This document shows positions 1-11,270 of a stretch of 64,000 nt of DNA, in pieces (within the stretch, counting starts at the first letter, position 1; every line of letters begins with the position of its first letter). The notes under the pieces were generated by a model. The model was not told where the DNA came from. It saw only the letters and a program-made list of their open reading frames with translations, and made no database searches. Location: contig CM047426.1 of the NCBI GenBank assembly GCA_026168455.1, positions 34,841,058 to 34,905,057 of the forward strand. Direction: 5' to 3'. The DNA is from Theocolax elegans. Its lineage: Eukaryota > Arthropoda > Insecta > Hymenoptera > Cerocephalidae. Made by a program: the position numbers and the translations under genes.

Positions 1-2280
1 ATGTTCGGTTGCTCCGGAGGTAGCATTCTGATATTATCTTCTTGGTTATATGCGAGACTAATCGTTTATAATGCAATTAACCCAAGGAGCTGATCTACAT
101 TACATACACAGCGACACTAATATACTTTTATGGTTACGTCAAGTTTCGCGATTGTCAGATTTTAGTGTTTCGTATAAGTAGACGTGCTATCTTATTAATT
201 ATGTCGAGTACAATGCTTTTTTTTATTAATTTTAAATAATCTTAGTAGATTTTGTAGATTTTTTAATATTCATTTGATTATTTATCTTAGCTGCTAGATA
301 TAATGATCAACAAGTATTTTTGATATTTAAATAATTGCAAAAGTAAATGTGTCAGAAAAGAAATTGATTAAAATAAAAAGGGCTAAAATATACATTTTAA
401 AAATTTCTTGAAACATAGTATTTTGTTCTTGTTAAGAATAATAATTTCATTATTTGTTAGCAAATATTTCATGCCAACGTTTCTACGTTGGTTTTTTTTA
501 TCTAAATAGTGGTTTCGAACTTTATTGTACACAACATGGATCCTTTACATTGTACAATACAAAAATAGACAAAGCTTCTATTGATTAAAATTTGCAAAAA
601 ATTTCTCTGAAAAAGCAAACACTATATGCGATGCAAAAAAATTATATACAAGCTCTGTCGAAAAATATATAAATGATTCATAAACATTAAAAAACAATTA
701 TTATCGTAGCATGGATTGATCTTCTACTATCCTTCTATATCTATTTCTATTCAACTATATACATACGTAATCGGGTGTAAATTTTTATTACTATTCTCTT
801 TCAGATGATTTTGTGAAATTGATTGATGTTGTTAGATGCTTATTTGGAATTCAACGTTATATTATGAAACTAAGTTCATCTATTATTTTTATACGATATT
901 CATGAACCAGTAATATAATGTTTATTCTATAAATGTATGAATGTTAATATTGGTCCAAAATTAATGTATTATATGATTCTCAATCAAAATGATATTTATA
1001 AGTTCACTCATAATACAATAATTTTTAATTGTCTGTATCTCAAATAAAGCAAAAGTACACGGCTTGATTTTATTTCATTTTTTTAAATATATTACACAGC
1101 ACGAGGAAGAATTTAATGTCGTAATTGATTGCATGTTACGTTTAAGAAATATTATAAATAAGTTATTGTAAGTTTATTTGTCTTCTGTCAGTATTTACTA
1201 GTTAGTATATTAATTCATAAAATGCTGATCCAAATGCAGTTGCATTTTAAATGCAATATTTATTATCATCCATAATATTCCTTACGTAATGTTTTATAAT
1301 TTATGAATGAGTAAACTAATTACGAATTGCGTGTGCGTCGTACTCAAAAACAATCGTTCTCATTCAGTTTGCAGAAATGGATAATGACATACTTTAAATT
1401 TGTTTCATTCTATGACTGTTCGATCCACGTTGTATTTTTATATACAATGTATGCACATAAATAAAATTATTGTTTGTGAAATTATTCTCGCTTGATCATT
1501 GTCGATTACCGAAAATTTATGTCTTTTTACTAAATTATTACTTTCTCCATTTTGGTTTTATTCCACTTTTGCCGTCTTGAAATTTACCGCTGTCACGTTA
1601 TAAATAGCTCATCGTCGCGTTAATGATAAATTTTGCGACAAGACAAACGATATTACATCCATCGAACAAAAAAAGAAAGCGAGCTGTAAAAGAATTTATT
1701 AAGTCAATGTAGCTCGTATTTTCATTAAGAATGTAATATTAATTGAATTTATAAGAGTTATACATTATCTCGCTGATCGTTTAAAAAAAGCATATTAAAG
1801 TATAACGAAATTATATTCAATCTACTCCAGAAAATATAAATTAAACTCCCAAAAATATATTGGAGCTCTTTAATGTTTATTGTACATTAAAACTGCTAAT
1901 TAATAATATATATATAATATACAAACTTTTTTGAATTTATACGTTTACTTTCTATTACTATAGGAATAGTAAGAAAGAAAATAAGGTGACATGTTATATA
2001 CACAGGTATATATAATTAATAATTGGTTAATTTGTAATCAAGACCAAATTAATCACTAACTCATGAATGCGGTAGAATATAGTATCGACAATAAAAATAT
2101 GTGTATACAAATAGGAATGTAATAGAAGATTTAAGAGGTTAAAGATATACGAAAAAATAAAATTTTGAAAAGGAAGTTACCATAGTTGGTGCAAACGATA
2201 TTCCGCAGGAAACTTCAAAGTAGTATATATAGGTATACGTTGATCCATAGAGCCAACATAGCTGTTTTCTCCCTTCCTAA
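1..2280. other. AT-rich stretch without recognisable gene
   Basis: I see no gene, RNA or clear mobile element. An ATG starts at base 1 and stays open for about 30 codons before a TGA; with no upstream sequence I cannot tell whether this is the end of an exon or chance. The rest is A/T-rich with short homopolymers and frequent stops in all frames. Confidence 0.6.
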
Positions 2281-2520
2281 GGACTAGCAGGGTATAAAAT
2301 CGATTATTATGTAAAACGAATGAAACTAGCCAATCGCCATATAAGGCGAAGCTAATTGGACCCGCGGCAAACTTCTACATTCTCAACTACGGCGCTCATT
2401 GATTTTCGACGACGACGGTGCGTGCAGCACGCAGCTAACAACGGATAAGAAGGCTCTCACGAGCCACGCTGTTACCGCCTCGATATCATTAGAGGTGAAC
2501 GTATATACAATTATCTTGAT
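2281..2520. promoter_or_regulatory. GC-richer regulatory-looking block with CArG-box dyad
   Basis: This block stands out from its AT-rich surroundings. It contains a perfect CArG box, CCATATAAGG, at 2337-2346 (the SRF/MEF2-type consensus CC(A/T)6GG). The box sits in nested dyad symmetry: TCGCC (2334-2338) pairs with GGCGA (2345-2349), and CCAAT (2330-2334) with ATTGG (2355-2359). A second perfect palindrome, TGCGTGC-A-GCACGCA, lies at 2419-2433. A TATAAAA-like string is near 2292. Whether it is an enhancer or promoter is inference; no transcript start can be fixed. Confidence 0.35.
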
Positions 2521-2887
2521 CTAGGGAAGAGCAGTTCATTTCTACTTATTCTTTGTTCTTTTCGCTTCATTTAAGTTATATATACCTTATCGACCATTCG
2601 AATTATTTGACGACTCTAATGCTAACGATCTTGCTAACTATTCGATCTACCTTCAGTTTTATTCACGTATACTCGTCTATTTCTAAACGATTTAGATATT
2701 ACTCTTTGGATTTTATTCTTTCTCGGGCGATTGTCTATCTAAAATATTTATTTTCGATGCATGGAAAAATACACGACGATACAAGTGTTTCATATATTTA
2801 TCATTTTTTATATTTATGCGTCTGTTTAAGTACTAATCAGAGTTAGAGTCGTATTGTACGAATGTTGTAAGTATAAAGTACTTGCAG

Positions 2888-2975
2888 ATGGTTGCATCAA
2901 TCGTCGAGGATTAGATAGAAATCGAACCCACGACACCAGCTTATAATACTACATATCGATCCTACGACTATTTAA
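2888..2975 (-). other. possible degenerate tRNA-like remnant
   Basis: On the minus strand a B-box-like string GGTTCGATTTC (10 of 11 to GGTTCGANTCC) is read across about 2915-2930, preceded by a stretch of tRNA-like length. I cannot fold a convincing cloverleaf, so it is more likely a decayed SINE or tRNA-derived fragment than a functional tRNA. Confidence 0.2.
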
Positions 2976-3785
2976 CAGTGATTTTATGTAAATATTCTAG
3001 GTATTTCAATATCTAAAACAAATGTGTTATATTATTATTGTTATTGGCCCATATTCACACTAATCTAAACTACAATTATTTAATTTCAATTTAATTTTGT
3101 ACTTAAATTAAAACAAGTGTAAATAAAGATCAAGGCACCTACTTAATTATAAAATACTATACGTATTCTGTTTATATTTCGAGATTAGAAATGTCATATT
3201 TTATTCTCACTTGAAGCATGCGTATTTTATATAATTATTTAATAATTATATCTATAATGCAAACTGACGTTTGCAACGTACGTATTGATTTTGCATTTGA
3301 ACCGCATTGTAAACGATTTTGTAATTCAATTTCCTAATGAAACGTTTATAGCCCTAGTGCAAGTAGTCTTATAGATATACTTACATACATTATACGTATA
3401 TATACCGGCTTCACACACGCATGCACACTCTCACACACCGGTAGAGATAGTACGTCCTACCTCCTATTCGCTCAATATTCGCAGTTCAGAAATATACCTT
3501 CCAGAGAGTAAGACTACATTATCTATACGATTTTGTCTTTGAAATTAGCAACACTCGATAGTGTATGTGTATTGTATTTATGTGTACGTTCTAATTTTTG
3601 CAATTATACTACATCTTTCATGAGTAGGAATTAAAATTGACTAGAAATGATACTTGTTTCGACTGTGCGTAAATTTATAAAAATGAAAATAAGATTGGTA
3701 AAAAAGTACATCAATAAGATATGGGTAAAACCTGAGTCGAGTTGTTTATAATACAGAAATTGTTTCCCTGGTCTAATAGCGGATT
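2976..3785. other. AT-rich stretch, nothing identified
   Basis: No gene or element is supported. A short CA-rich microsatellite-like patch lies at about 3412-3440. Confidence 0.5.
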
Positions 3786-3789
3786 AGAT

Positions 3790-4000
3790 AAACAGCCGAG
3801 TGCATTGTTCCAGAGGATCGATATGAGCATCGACCGGTGTCGGTGCCCCGCGCGCATTCACCACGCCATTGTATATATACATTCGGACCATCGCGTGGCC
3901 TGCGAGGAGAGCATTAGGCATTTCGGCTGCTTCCTTTAATGCGGAGAACCCGCCGATATATCGACCCAACGTGCGCATTCTAAGCTAACCTGTACCTAAC
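3790..4000. other. unassigned GC-rich block
   Basis: About 200 bases rich in CG (for example around 3835-3860 and 3890-3905) interrupt AT-rich DNA. Both strands carry open frames of about 64 codons, which is expected of any GC-richer patch in AT-rich DNA. It could be a conserved noncoding element or an exon; no motif decides it. Confidence 0.3.
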
Positions 4001-5740
4001 TACCAGAGGCGATTCTTCTTCAGAATGTGTGCGTTCCACTCGCTCTACCTCTCCTCTACCTACCTCGCCCTCTGTTCCTCCCTCTCTTACTTGCTAACAA
4101 ATGATGAACAAACCAACGGATAATTAAACTTTTGGCTTTCACGTTTATTCTACTGTTATATTTGCTCATAGACTTTGCGCATGTTAACTGACTTGTGGTT
4201 TATGAATATCCCGGTATTGCTGTTGCTTGTAAACTATTTTATGTTAATTAAAACCCTTTCTTTTAATGCTTGTATTAAACCATTGAATTAATAATAAAAA
4301 ATATGCTGTAATTGTAGCCTAAAATATGTAGACCATTTTTTGACGAATAAAATTGAGTTGTGTGCCAAATTTCATGAATTACAAAGTCATTTACATTATA
4401 CATCTTGAACAAAATGTATAAAATATAAAGTGAAACCATTTATGGTGACCAACATTTTTTAATAATAATTACAAAATAACTGATTTTAGTTATTTCAAAT
4501 ATTCCTTAACTAAATTTAATGACGATTAATTATAATTATAATATTCGTGTATTTATGTTAAATTAAGTATAGTAAAACTATTAAGAAAAAATAAAAAATA
4601 AATATTTAAAAATAATGATAAAATGAATCTAAATATCAAAACATATTACTGATGTCTTCTTTATAGTGCGAATTTATGAACATATAAAAAATACAATGTA
4701 TAACTATGACAGTATGCAATTATCTTATTTTTTTAGTGTACTTCCATTGCAAGTATAAAAGTTCTTTGAATGAAAAAGCTCGACGTGATTAAAGTTTAAT
4801 TCGTATATGCGATGGAATATATTGAGTTTTTCAAATTGCTACATTTTATTTACAACACAGTCTTTGTAAGATTATCGCATCCTTATCATTACTATACAGA
4901 CTGAATGCAAATTATTTTTACACACGATGATAAGTTACTTGTAAAATATTGTTAAAGTTTATGGAATACAAAGATAAAATGCTCTCTTATACGTTCACGA
5001 GTATATGAGCTTCAATGTTACTATTTTAAACTTTCCCTCGGGCTTACGGAAAATGATATGGTTTTTATATTTATACTTTTATGTTTTGTGAATTTTAAAC
5101 ATCGTATAAAAGGAATATTTTTTAATTTCTATTAACGATGTAATGGTATTGATTATGTTTATTACTAATTTATATAATAATGAACATATTTATTATTAAT
5201 GATGATTAACGGTAATTATAAGTTATTAATAATAAAAATTGGAATTTGTAGGAATAAATATTTAATGAATATATTTTTACTGTGAATAAACTCTTCATGA
5301 AATATAATTAATTAGATTTTAAAGATTATGTAATTTGTTATTTACGCCTTGCTATTTATGTACAATAACTATTTAATATTCTTAATTATATTAGAATGAA
5401 AATTTTTGGAAACAAAAACAAAGAAGAATAATAAGTGAGAGATAGTGAAATATTTGTCGAACGCGAGCACATTTTACGTTTCGTAAAATAAATAATATAT
5501 TATCGTTTACCTTTGGCCCCCAAAACAAAAGGAACCACGAAAGTATTTATATTTATAAATATATGTAGAAATGTCGAATGCACAAAATGGTTTGATCTGA
5601 TTTACGAGTAACAAGTAAAGAGAAATCGAGTAGAGTTATTCAGAACAACTCCGAGATGAACGAAAAGAGAAGTTCATAAAAAATAAAATTGAACAAATAA
5701 TTCAATTGATATATATATAGAGAATTGCTAAAATATTCTT
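4001..5740. other. AT-rich stretch, nothing identified
   Basis: Long A/T runs and stops in all frames; no RNA, repeat or exon could be supported. Confidence 0.55.
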
Positions 5741-6680
5741 TACTAAATTATATCTATAGCTGGTGAACCGATAGCACTAACTCGAAGTTCAGCTGAAAAT
5801 TACGAGTCGCACACAAATAAGAGAGCCAACCGTTCATTGGCGCTACCGATAAGGGTGGACTTGGAGACTGTATAGTAATAATCAGAACAGCAGTAAGAAA
5901 AGAGAGAGGGTCGTGAGACTGCCTCGCTTTACAGAGCAGGTGAAGGACAAAGAAAAGGAGACGAGAAATTAGTTGGGTCTCGATTAAGAGGACCAGGCAG
6001 TCAGAAAATCTTTTTTTCTTTTCTCCGTGCCTTTTCCTCTCTTCCCGGAGGAATTTTTTACGTCCAAGCAAAAGTAATACTCGAGTAAATAGACATTAAA
6101 TTTCTTTTATTATAAATTAAAAAAATACATTAGTTTATTATTATTATTATTATTATCGCTATCTTCGTCTTAATTTTTTTTTCCAGTCACTTTGTTTCGG
6201 GATTTACTTTTTAGTCTCCGAATTCACTTTGTCGTTAGTATAAAAATATTAATCAACACATTTTTAGTAAAAATTTGAAATTATTTGAACATATGGATTC
6301 AAAATAACCTAATAAAAACATCAGGAAAATTTAATTTGATATACAAAGAAAAAAAACATTACATCGCTGCTGTCAAAAAAAGTGTCCTTTTCTTGGATGA
6401 TGGTTTGGGTGAAAAATTGTATATACACTTCGAGAGTAAAAGGCGATTCGCTAAAGCTCGAGCAGCAATTTTCACTGCCATAGTGTATAAATAACTAATT
6501 TATAGAATATTTAATAAATCATAAATTTGTCAAGATGGTACAGTTTCGCAAAAGATCATGGATATATACATATGAATTAACATGCATGATATGAAATAAT
6601 ACGTCTTTAGAAAGACTATACGTTTATCGATAATCGAATATTGTATTCAGCGACCTTTCATCTTAGACGAAGCATATTCT
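5741..6680. other. GC-richer block then AT-rich spacer, unassigned
   Basis: A minus-strand frame of 105 codons (5754-6071) covers a pyrimidine-rich patch; its Lys/Arg- and Leu-rich product resembles no family I know and looks like compositional bias. A short TTA repeat follows at about 6136-6158. The remainder is AT-rich. Confidence 0.35.
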
Positions 6681-6688
6681 ACTACATT

Positions 6689-6726
6689 TGATCAAACGCG
6701 TCTACCGTACACGCGTCATTTGATCA
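6689..6726. promoter_or_regulatory. dyad with two ACGCGT sites flanked by TGATCA
   Basis: TGATCA (6689-6694), ACGCGT (6696-6701), ACGCGT (6711-6716) and TGATCA (6721-6726) form a near-symmetric arrangement. All four hexamers are themselves palindromic. ACGCGT is the MCB-type motif in other eukaryotes; any regulatory role here is inference. Confidence 0.2.
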
Positions 6727-7135
6727 GAAAAAAGGAAAGAAATATTAGACCATACAATATAGGATTCGCTTCATTTGAGTCAGGTGGGCACGGTTATCTT
6801 TACGTGCGAATAAACGCGCGAATGGAAATATACGAAGAAGAGAAAGGTCCGCATTGACTCAAATTGAAAGCATTTCGTCTTGGACCGAGGCAATCGTATG
6901 GAACGCCATATAACTGTGAAGAATGGGATACGGAAGCTCCCTACGAATACGCGTGGAAATAGTTCGCACGTAACAATAGGCTATGCAACGAGAAGTATGA
7001 GAGAAATCGGCTACTAGTCGTAAAAGGAGAAAAAGAAACAAAAAGAAGACGAGATCAAAGCCGTTCGTCTGATCGAAAGGAGAAAAAGACGAGTCGAAAC
7101 GAAGAAAATGAGATGGAATGGCAAAAAATAGAAGG

Positions 7136-7152
7136 GCGCGCGCGCGCGCGCG
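7136..7152. repeat. (GC)8 run
   Basis: An uninterrupted alternating GC run of 17 bases inside a purine-rich stretch (about 7000-7200). Such runs can adopt Z-DNA; there is no sign of function. Confidence 0.9.
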
Positions 7153-7252
7153 AAATGAGGGGTAGGAATTGGGGGAGACTAAGAAACGATCAGCCAGAAA
7201 TACCGAGATAGGGAGTGAGAATTTTCGTTCATTTTACCTTTTTGGGGAAAAT

Positions 7253-8552
7253 CCAGATATTGTGTTTTTTTACTAAGGAGGTTAGTTTAGACTTAAAACG
7301 GCGAGATTCGAAGATTGAGATTTATCTATTTGTTGCAAAATAAGAAATGAAAAATTATTGCTAAATAATATCGTGTTACATACAATATTTGTCTTTCTAC
7401 ATACAGAATTATCGTTAAACAATCAGATGTCATTAAAGTAGATATGTAATACTTTTGTAAGTCTTTAAATTTAGGAAAATTATAATAGATAATGATATTT
7501 ATCAGAACCCAAGAATTGGAAAAAATCTATCGATCCTATTTTTGATATAATTAAGTTTACTACAAATACATTAACACGTGACTACCATACTAAGCTTTCG
7601 CAGTAGCAGAAATTTCATTTGTAACTTCAATCAATGTTCAAACAATTTAGTAGAAAAACTAATAGATTTTAAATAAAATGTAATTAAGTATATAACTAAA
7701 TTAAAATTATTACCTTCGTTTATAGTTAATTTATATTGCGGTAACAGTCTGTGGAAAAGTTTATGTTGCACCCTCTTTTATTACTATTTCATAACTTTTT
7801 GATTGGTAATTAAATTTTAATATTATACGCTATACACTTACTTAAATATCATCATACTTATAATGGTAATTAAAAAAAATAAATTTTTAACTGGTTGAAT
7901 AGGGAAATAATTTTTCTATATAATTAAAAAATGTTAAAAGATAATAGCATTATATTTGAATAGGTATACAATATACGTGAATTGTATTGAAAATAATCAC
8001 GATATGTTGAAGTGAAATAATGAATCTGTGAATATAAAATTTTCGGAGAAATATAAAACATCGTATTTGATTACGCGTCTAAAGTTTCTGACAGAATGTT
8101 GTTATTACAGGTAATAAAGCTAGACATAGTGTCGCCGCATATATCTCACGTCGGATATAAGATCGCTCTCCGACTCATATAGACCAAGTTCTTTATGTAC
8201 AAGTAACGATACTTGAAAAAGCTAAGATCGATGCAGTGTACATCCCCTCTCTCATATGTAGGATCTGACGACTGACAATAAACAGAAAAGCATATTGTCA
8301 CTTAATTCCAAACTAACAACCGAACTGTTCAATGTCCTTCTCGTTTCCTAGTATATGCTTGATATTTCGTCGCATTTTCGCTCGTATTCATAATGTGTGT
8401 GTGTCTGTGTGTGTGGACTTCTAGGCGATAGCTACCTTGTTGTGATATATCCAATAGACTGTCGACCATGATCGGGATGGTTCGATGTAACTTAGAATCA
8501 TTTTTACCGGTTAATAGTCCATGATCTTATCGTTTTTTGGGTAGATCAGAAC
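7253..8552. other. AT-rich stretch with a short GC-richer part, nothing identified
   Basis: No gene is supported. The part from about 8115 to 8470 is somewhat GC-richer and has a short TG microsatellite (8395-8415), but no exon, RNA or element could be assigned. Confidence 0.45.
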
Positions 8553-8565
8553 CACATCTAAAGCC
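8553..8565 (+). repeat. 13-bp direct repeat, probable left target-site duplication
   Basis: CACATCTAAAGCC here recurs exactly at 9217-9229. The two copies bracket a 651-bp segment that contains inverted repeats and a ribozyme motif, as expected of a target-site duplication made by a retroelement with variable-length duplications. Confidence 0.65.
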
Positions 8566-9216
8566 ATAGGATAAATGAATTTATTGATCTCCACAAGCAA
8601 AGACTATTTCTCACAACTCAGTAAGGCGGATTGTATCAGAATAATGCTATATAAAGCATTTTGTGATCCAATGCCATATAATTTTAAAATTTGAATTTTT
8701 TTAACTATTGGATGCTTTATATGGCATTATTCTGACGTTTAAGACATTAGTTCTATGTAAGTGCGCTAGGGGGTTACCTATTAATATGTGGCACTTACTA
8801 ATGTTTGCTATCGGTAGGGCATATATATACCCCATGTGTTCCTCGTCGGAATAGAGCTGTTTTTCAAAATTTTTATTATATCATTCATCTGTATCTAGAG
8901 ACGAGATGCCTGGACTCTACTGATGAGCCCACCAGGCATACTCAAGGCGAAATATAATAAATTTTTTTTCTGTTTTTTTAATTTTATACTTCAATCAATT
9001 AAATCTTTTTTTATTTAGCTGGTTTGGTCTTTTTTCAAACACTCATCCTGTGAGGTTTTTAAAGTGGCTGGTATTAATACAGTCCGCCTTACTGAGTTGT
9101 GAAGAATAGTCTTTGGCTTGTGGAGATCAATAAATTCATTTATCATATAACTTATAGTGTAAACAAGCAATAGATTCACGAATTTTCCAATAGTTGAAAA
9201 AATTCAAATTTTGAAA
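8566..9216 (+). mobile_element. short retroelement-like insertion with inverted arms and hammerhead ribozyme, Penelope-like candidate
   Basis: The segment is bounded by 13-bp direct repeats. It carries inverted arms (8573-8640 against 9079-9146, nearly perfect over about 65 bases), an inner hairpin (8636-8658 against 8711-8734), and a third inverted match (8683-8712 against 9187-9216). The middle contains a hammerhead ribozyme at 8890-8956. No reverse transcriptase is present. Penelope-like elements are known to carry hammerheads in terminal repeats and often have a terminal segment in inverted orientation with target duplications of variable length; this copy would then be 5'-truncated and nonautonomous. 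The family assignment is inference: a retrozyme or other ribozyme-bearing repeat is the alternative. Confidence 0.5.
8890..8956 (+). ncRNA. hammerhead self-cleaving ribozyme
   Basis: All conserved core positions are present. CTGATGA is at 8920-8926 and GAA at 8949-8951, followed by A15.1. Stem III is TGTAT (8890-8894) with ATATA (8952-8956), with one G-T wobble. The cleavage triplet is ATC, so cleavage would follow C8895. Stem I is TAGAG (8896-8900) with CTCTA (8915-8919), closing a 14-nt loop. Stem II is GCC (8927-8929) with GGC (8946-8948), closing a 16-nt loop. The two loops contain perfectly complementary octamers, ATGCCTGG (8906-8913) and CCAGGCAT (8932-8939), which would form the stem I-stem II loop contact that natural hammerheads need. 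A competing 10-bp pairing of 8872-8881 with 8952-8961 could replace stem III. Activity is untested. Confidence 0.75.
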
Positions 9217-9229
9217 CACATCTAAAGCC
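9217..9229 (+). repeat. 13-bp direct repeat, probable right target-site duplication
   Basis: Exact copy of the 13 bases at 8553-8565, immediately downstream of the inverted-arm and ribozyme element. Confidence 0.65.
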
Positions 9230-10549
9230 CACAATGCATAAGTAATTGATACTAGAATAACGCAAGGAATGATATGTTAAATGTACGTTTAATCATTTGA
9301 TATGTAGGACGTATTTTACTACATAGAATTATATATAGGAATATATATAGGAATAATATATATAGGAATAATCATAACACGTTCGTAACTATTTGTAATA
9401 ATATCTCTTTTATATTTTCATTCATGGATTTATGTTAATTATAGCAAAGTTATAGTACAAGCATATCAAGCCCTTTTCCTATAGTATATTCAAATAGTTG
9501 AATAATCAGTTATAATATCAAATATGATATTTATTTATATGTAGATTAGTTCGATCCCTCACTACCTATTATTATGCTCACGATCTTATACTTATATTTT
9601 TAGAACAAGTTATTTATTTAACAAACTAGACTAATAATATTACAATTAATATTGTAAAATCGTAATATTTTATATTATTTTTAATTAGGATAGTTTAATA
9701 TGTATGAGAAAGAATGTTAATTATATTTGTGTCAAATCAATTTTTAACTATATAAATATTTAAATAAGCGTATCTTTGAGGTTTGCTTTCTATTGTGTTT
9801 CTTATTCAACAATTTCGAATGAAATTGCAGCTTATTTATTCAGAACGGATGGCGTGACTTACAGTCGCAACTCATTTCCTTCAAAAAACGTACAATAAAA
9901 CAATTGACTATTTACACACAAAAAGTAGTTACAACGATACGCTAAATACTTTTTTCTAATTTTTTAATATATTATTTTTTATTAGAGGTAGATAGTAATA
10001 CGTTTTTTGATATAATGTAGAATGATATACATTTCGCCTCGTCATTAAAGTATTAAATTACTTTATGAAAATATTGGCATTTAGATTATGTTTTACTAGT
10101 ACTATAAGAATCTAATTAATCAAATTTCAAAGTTTATTAAAATATAATACACATAAAATTAAATACATTCTTAATACATATTAATAAAATAATATAAGAA
10201 ATAATTGTTATCGTGGATCCCAAAAACCTCTTAAAAGATTTCAAAACATAATTAAATATATTCCGAGTCTGCGTTTAGATGTTCCCCTATAATTACGCTA
10301 TACATTTAAATATAAATTGTTAATCCCCAATAAAATATCAATATTGCGGATAATATTTTATTTGATTATTAAAAGTACTGTTACATTTTAGAATATTTAT
10401 TCTGTAAAAGAAAAATATATAAATATTAGGTATTGAATGGGAAAAAGGATGAGGAAAATTAGGAATTAATTATCGAGGAAATATGGATTAAAACAAGGTA
10501 ACGGGGGGATTGGTGAAAGATTATACCAATACTTACCTATATTGGGAGT
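9230..10549. other. AT-rich stretch with a small tandem repeat, nothing else
   Basis: About three copies of a TATATAGGAATA unit lie at 9333-9372. Otherwise long A/T runs with no supported gene. Confidence 0.5.
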
Positions 10550-10595
10550 TTTGCATCATTGTTTATTGCAAATATGCAATAAACAATGATGTAAA
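10550..10595. repeat. near-perfect 46-nt hairpin
   Basis: Bases 10550-10570 pair with 10575-10595 over 21 bp with a single G-T wobble, leaving a 4-nt loop (AATA). The arms are too short and the loop too tight for a usual microRNA precursor. It lies about 40 bases upstream of a GC-rich block that may be a promoter. It could be a cruciform-forming element or the remnant of a small inverted-repeat element. Confidence 0.6.
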
Positions 10596-10599
10596 CATT

Positions 10600-10870
10600 A
10601 CCATGATCGCTGTGTGTATTGCCTCGTGGAGCGTTGGTGGGGAGAACTCGTTGTCGTCCTCGCGCACGGCGTATACACGCGAGTATACGTACGCGCACAC
10701 ACATTTTACACGCGCACTACACCCGCGGAACGGTTATCGTCGTCCCCGCCGGTGGGGATCGCGCGCACGCGGTGAACCGGTCGCGAAGCACGTTGTTTAC
10801 GTGCCGGTTCGAGCTCAGTTGCGTCCATCTTGAATCGATCGAGATTCAAGCGCGCGCATAGTAACTAGGC
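10600..10870 (+). promoter_or_regulatory. CpG-rich promoter-like block
   Basis: This block is strongly enriched in CG dinucleotides against the AT-rich background. It contains an initiator-like TCAGTT at 10815-10820 but no DPE at +28. The open frames across it (10510-10833 and 10619-10861) are low-complexity and match no family I recognise, so I read it as noncoding promoter or 5' exon DNA. Direction is uncertain. Confidence 0.35.
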
Positions 10871-11207
10871 GGTCCGCGCTTTTATCGACGTAGGGATATA
10901 TGTATCGATACGTAGGGAGTTTCGGAACACGTGTAGTGGGGATCGTTCGGGTATATATATATATTTTACGTGTATAATATATAGAGGCGAATAAGAGATT
11001 CAAATCTCGCGCCAATGAGATTTTGGTGATATTACTAAATGTTTTATAGTAAGGACGATGTGTAGTGTATGGAATTACTGTATAAAATAGTATTATGACA
11101 GTAATTCCGTAATACACGTATATTTACTGTAATAGTTGGGACAATGATAACTTATGTAAATGAGTTGTCAATTTTGATATTAGTAAGGACTATACGGTAG
11201 CGGGGGG

Positions 11208-11270
11208 GGCACCTGTGACATGTAATTACATGGAGATAAGTCGAATAATGACTTATCTCCCGCAGGTGAC
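11208..11270. repeat. hairpin nested in CACCTG/CAGGTG dyad
   Basis: GGAGATAAGTC (11232-11242) pairs perfectly with GACTTATCTCC (11250-11260) around a 7-nt loop. Outside it, CACCTG (about 11210) and CAGGTG (about 11263) form an outer E-box dyad. A run of eight Gs precedes it at about 11200-11207. No rho-type terminator logic applies in a eukaryote; it may be a structured RNA element or a regulatory dyad. Confidence 0.4.
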
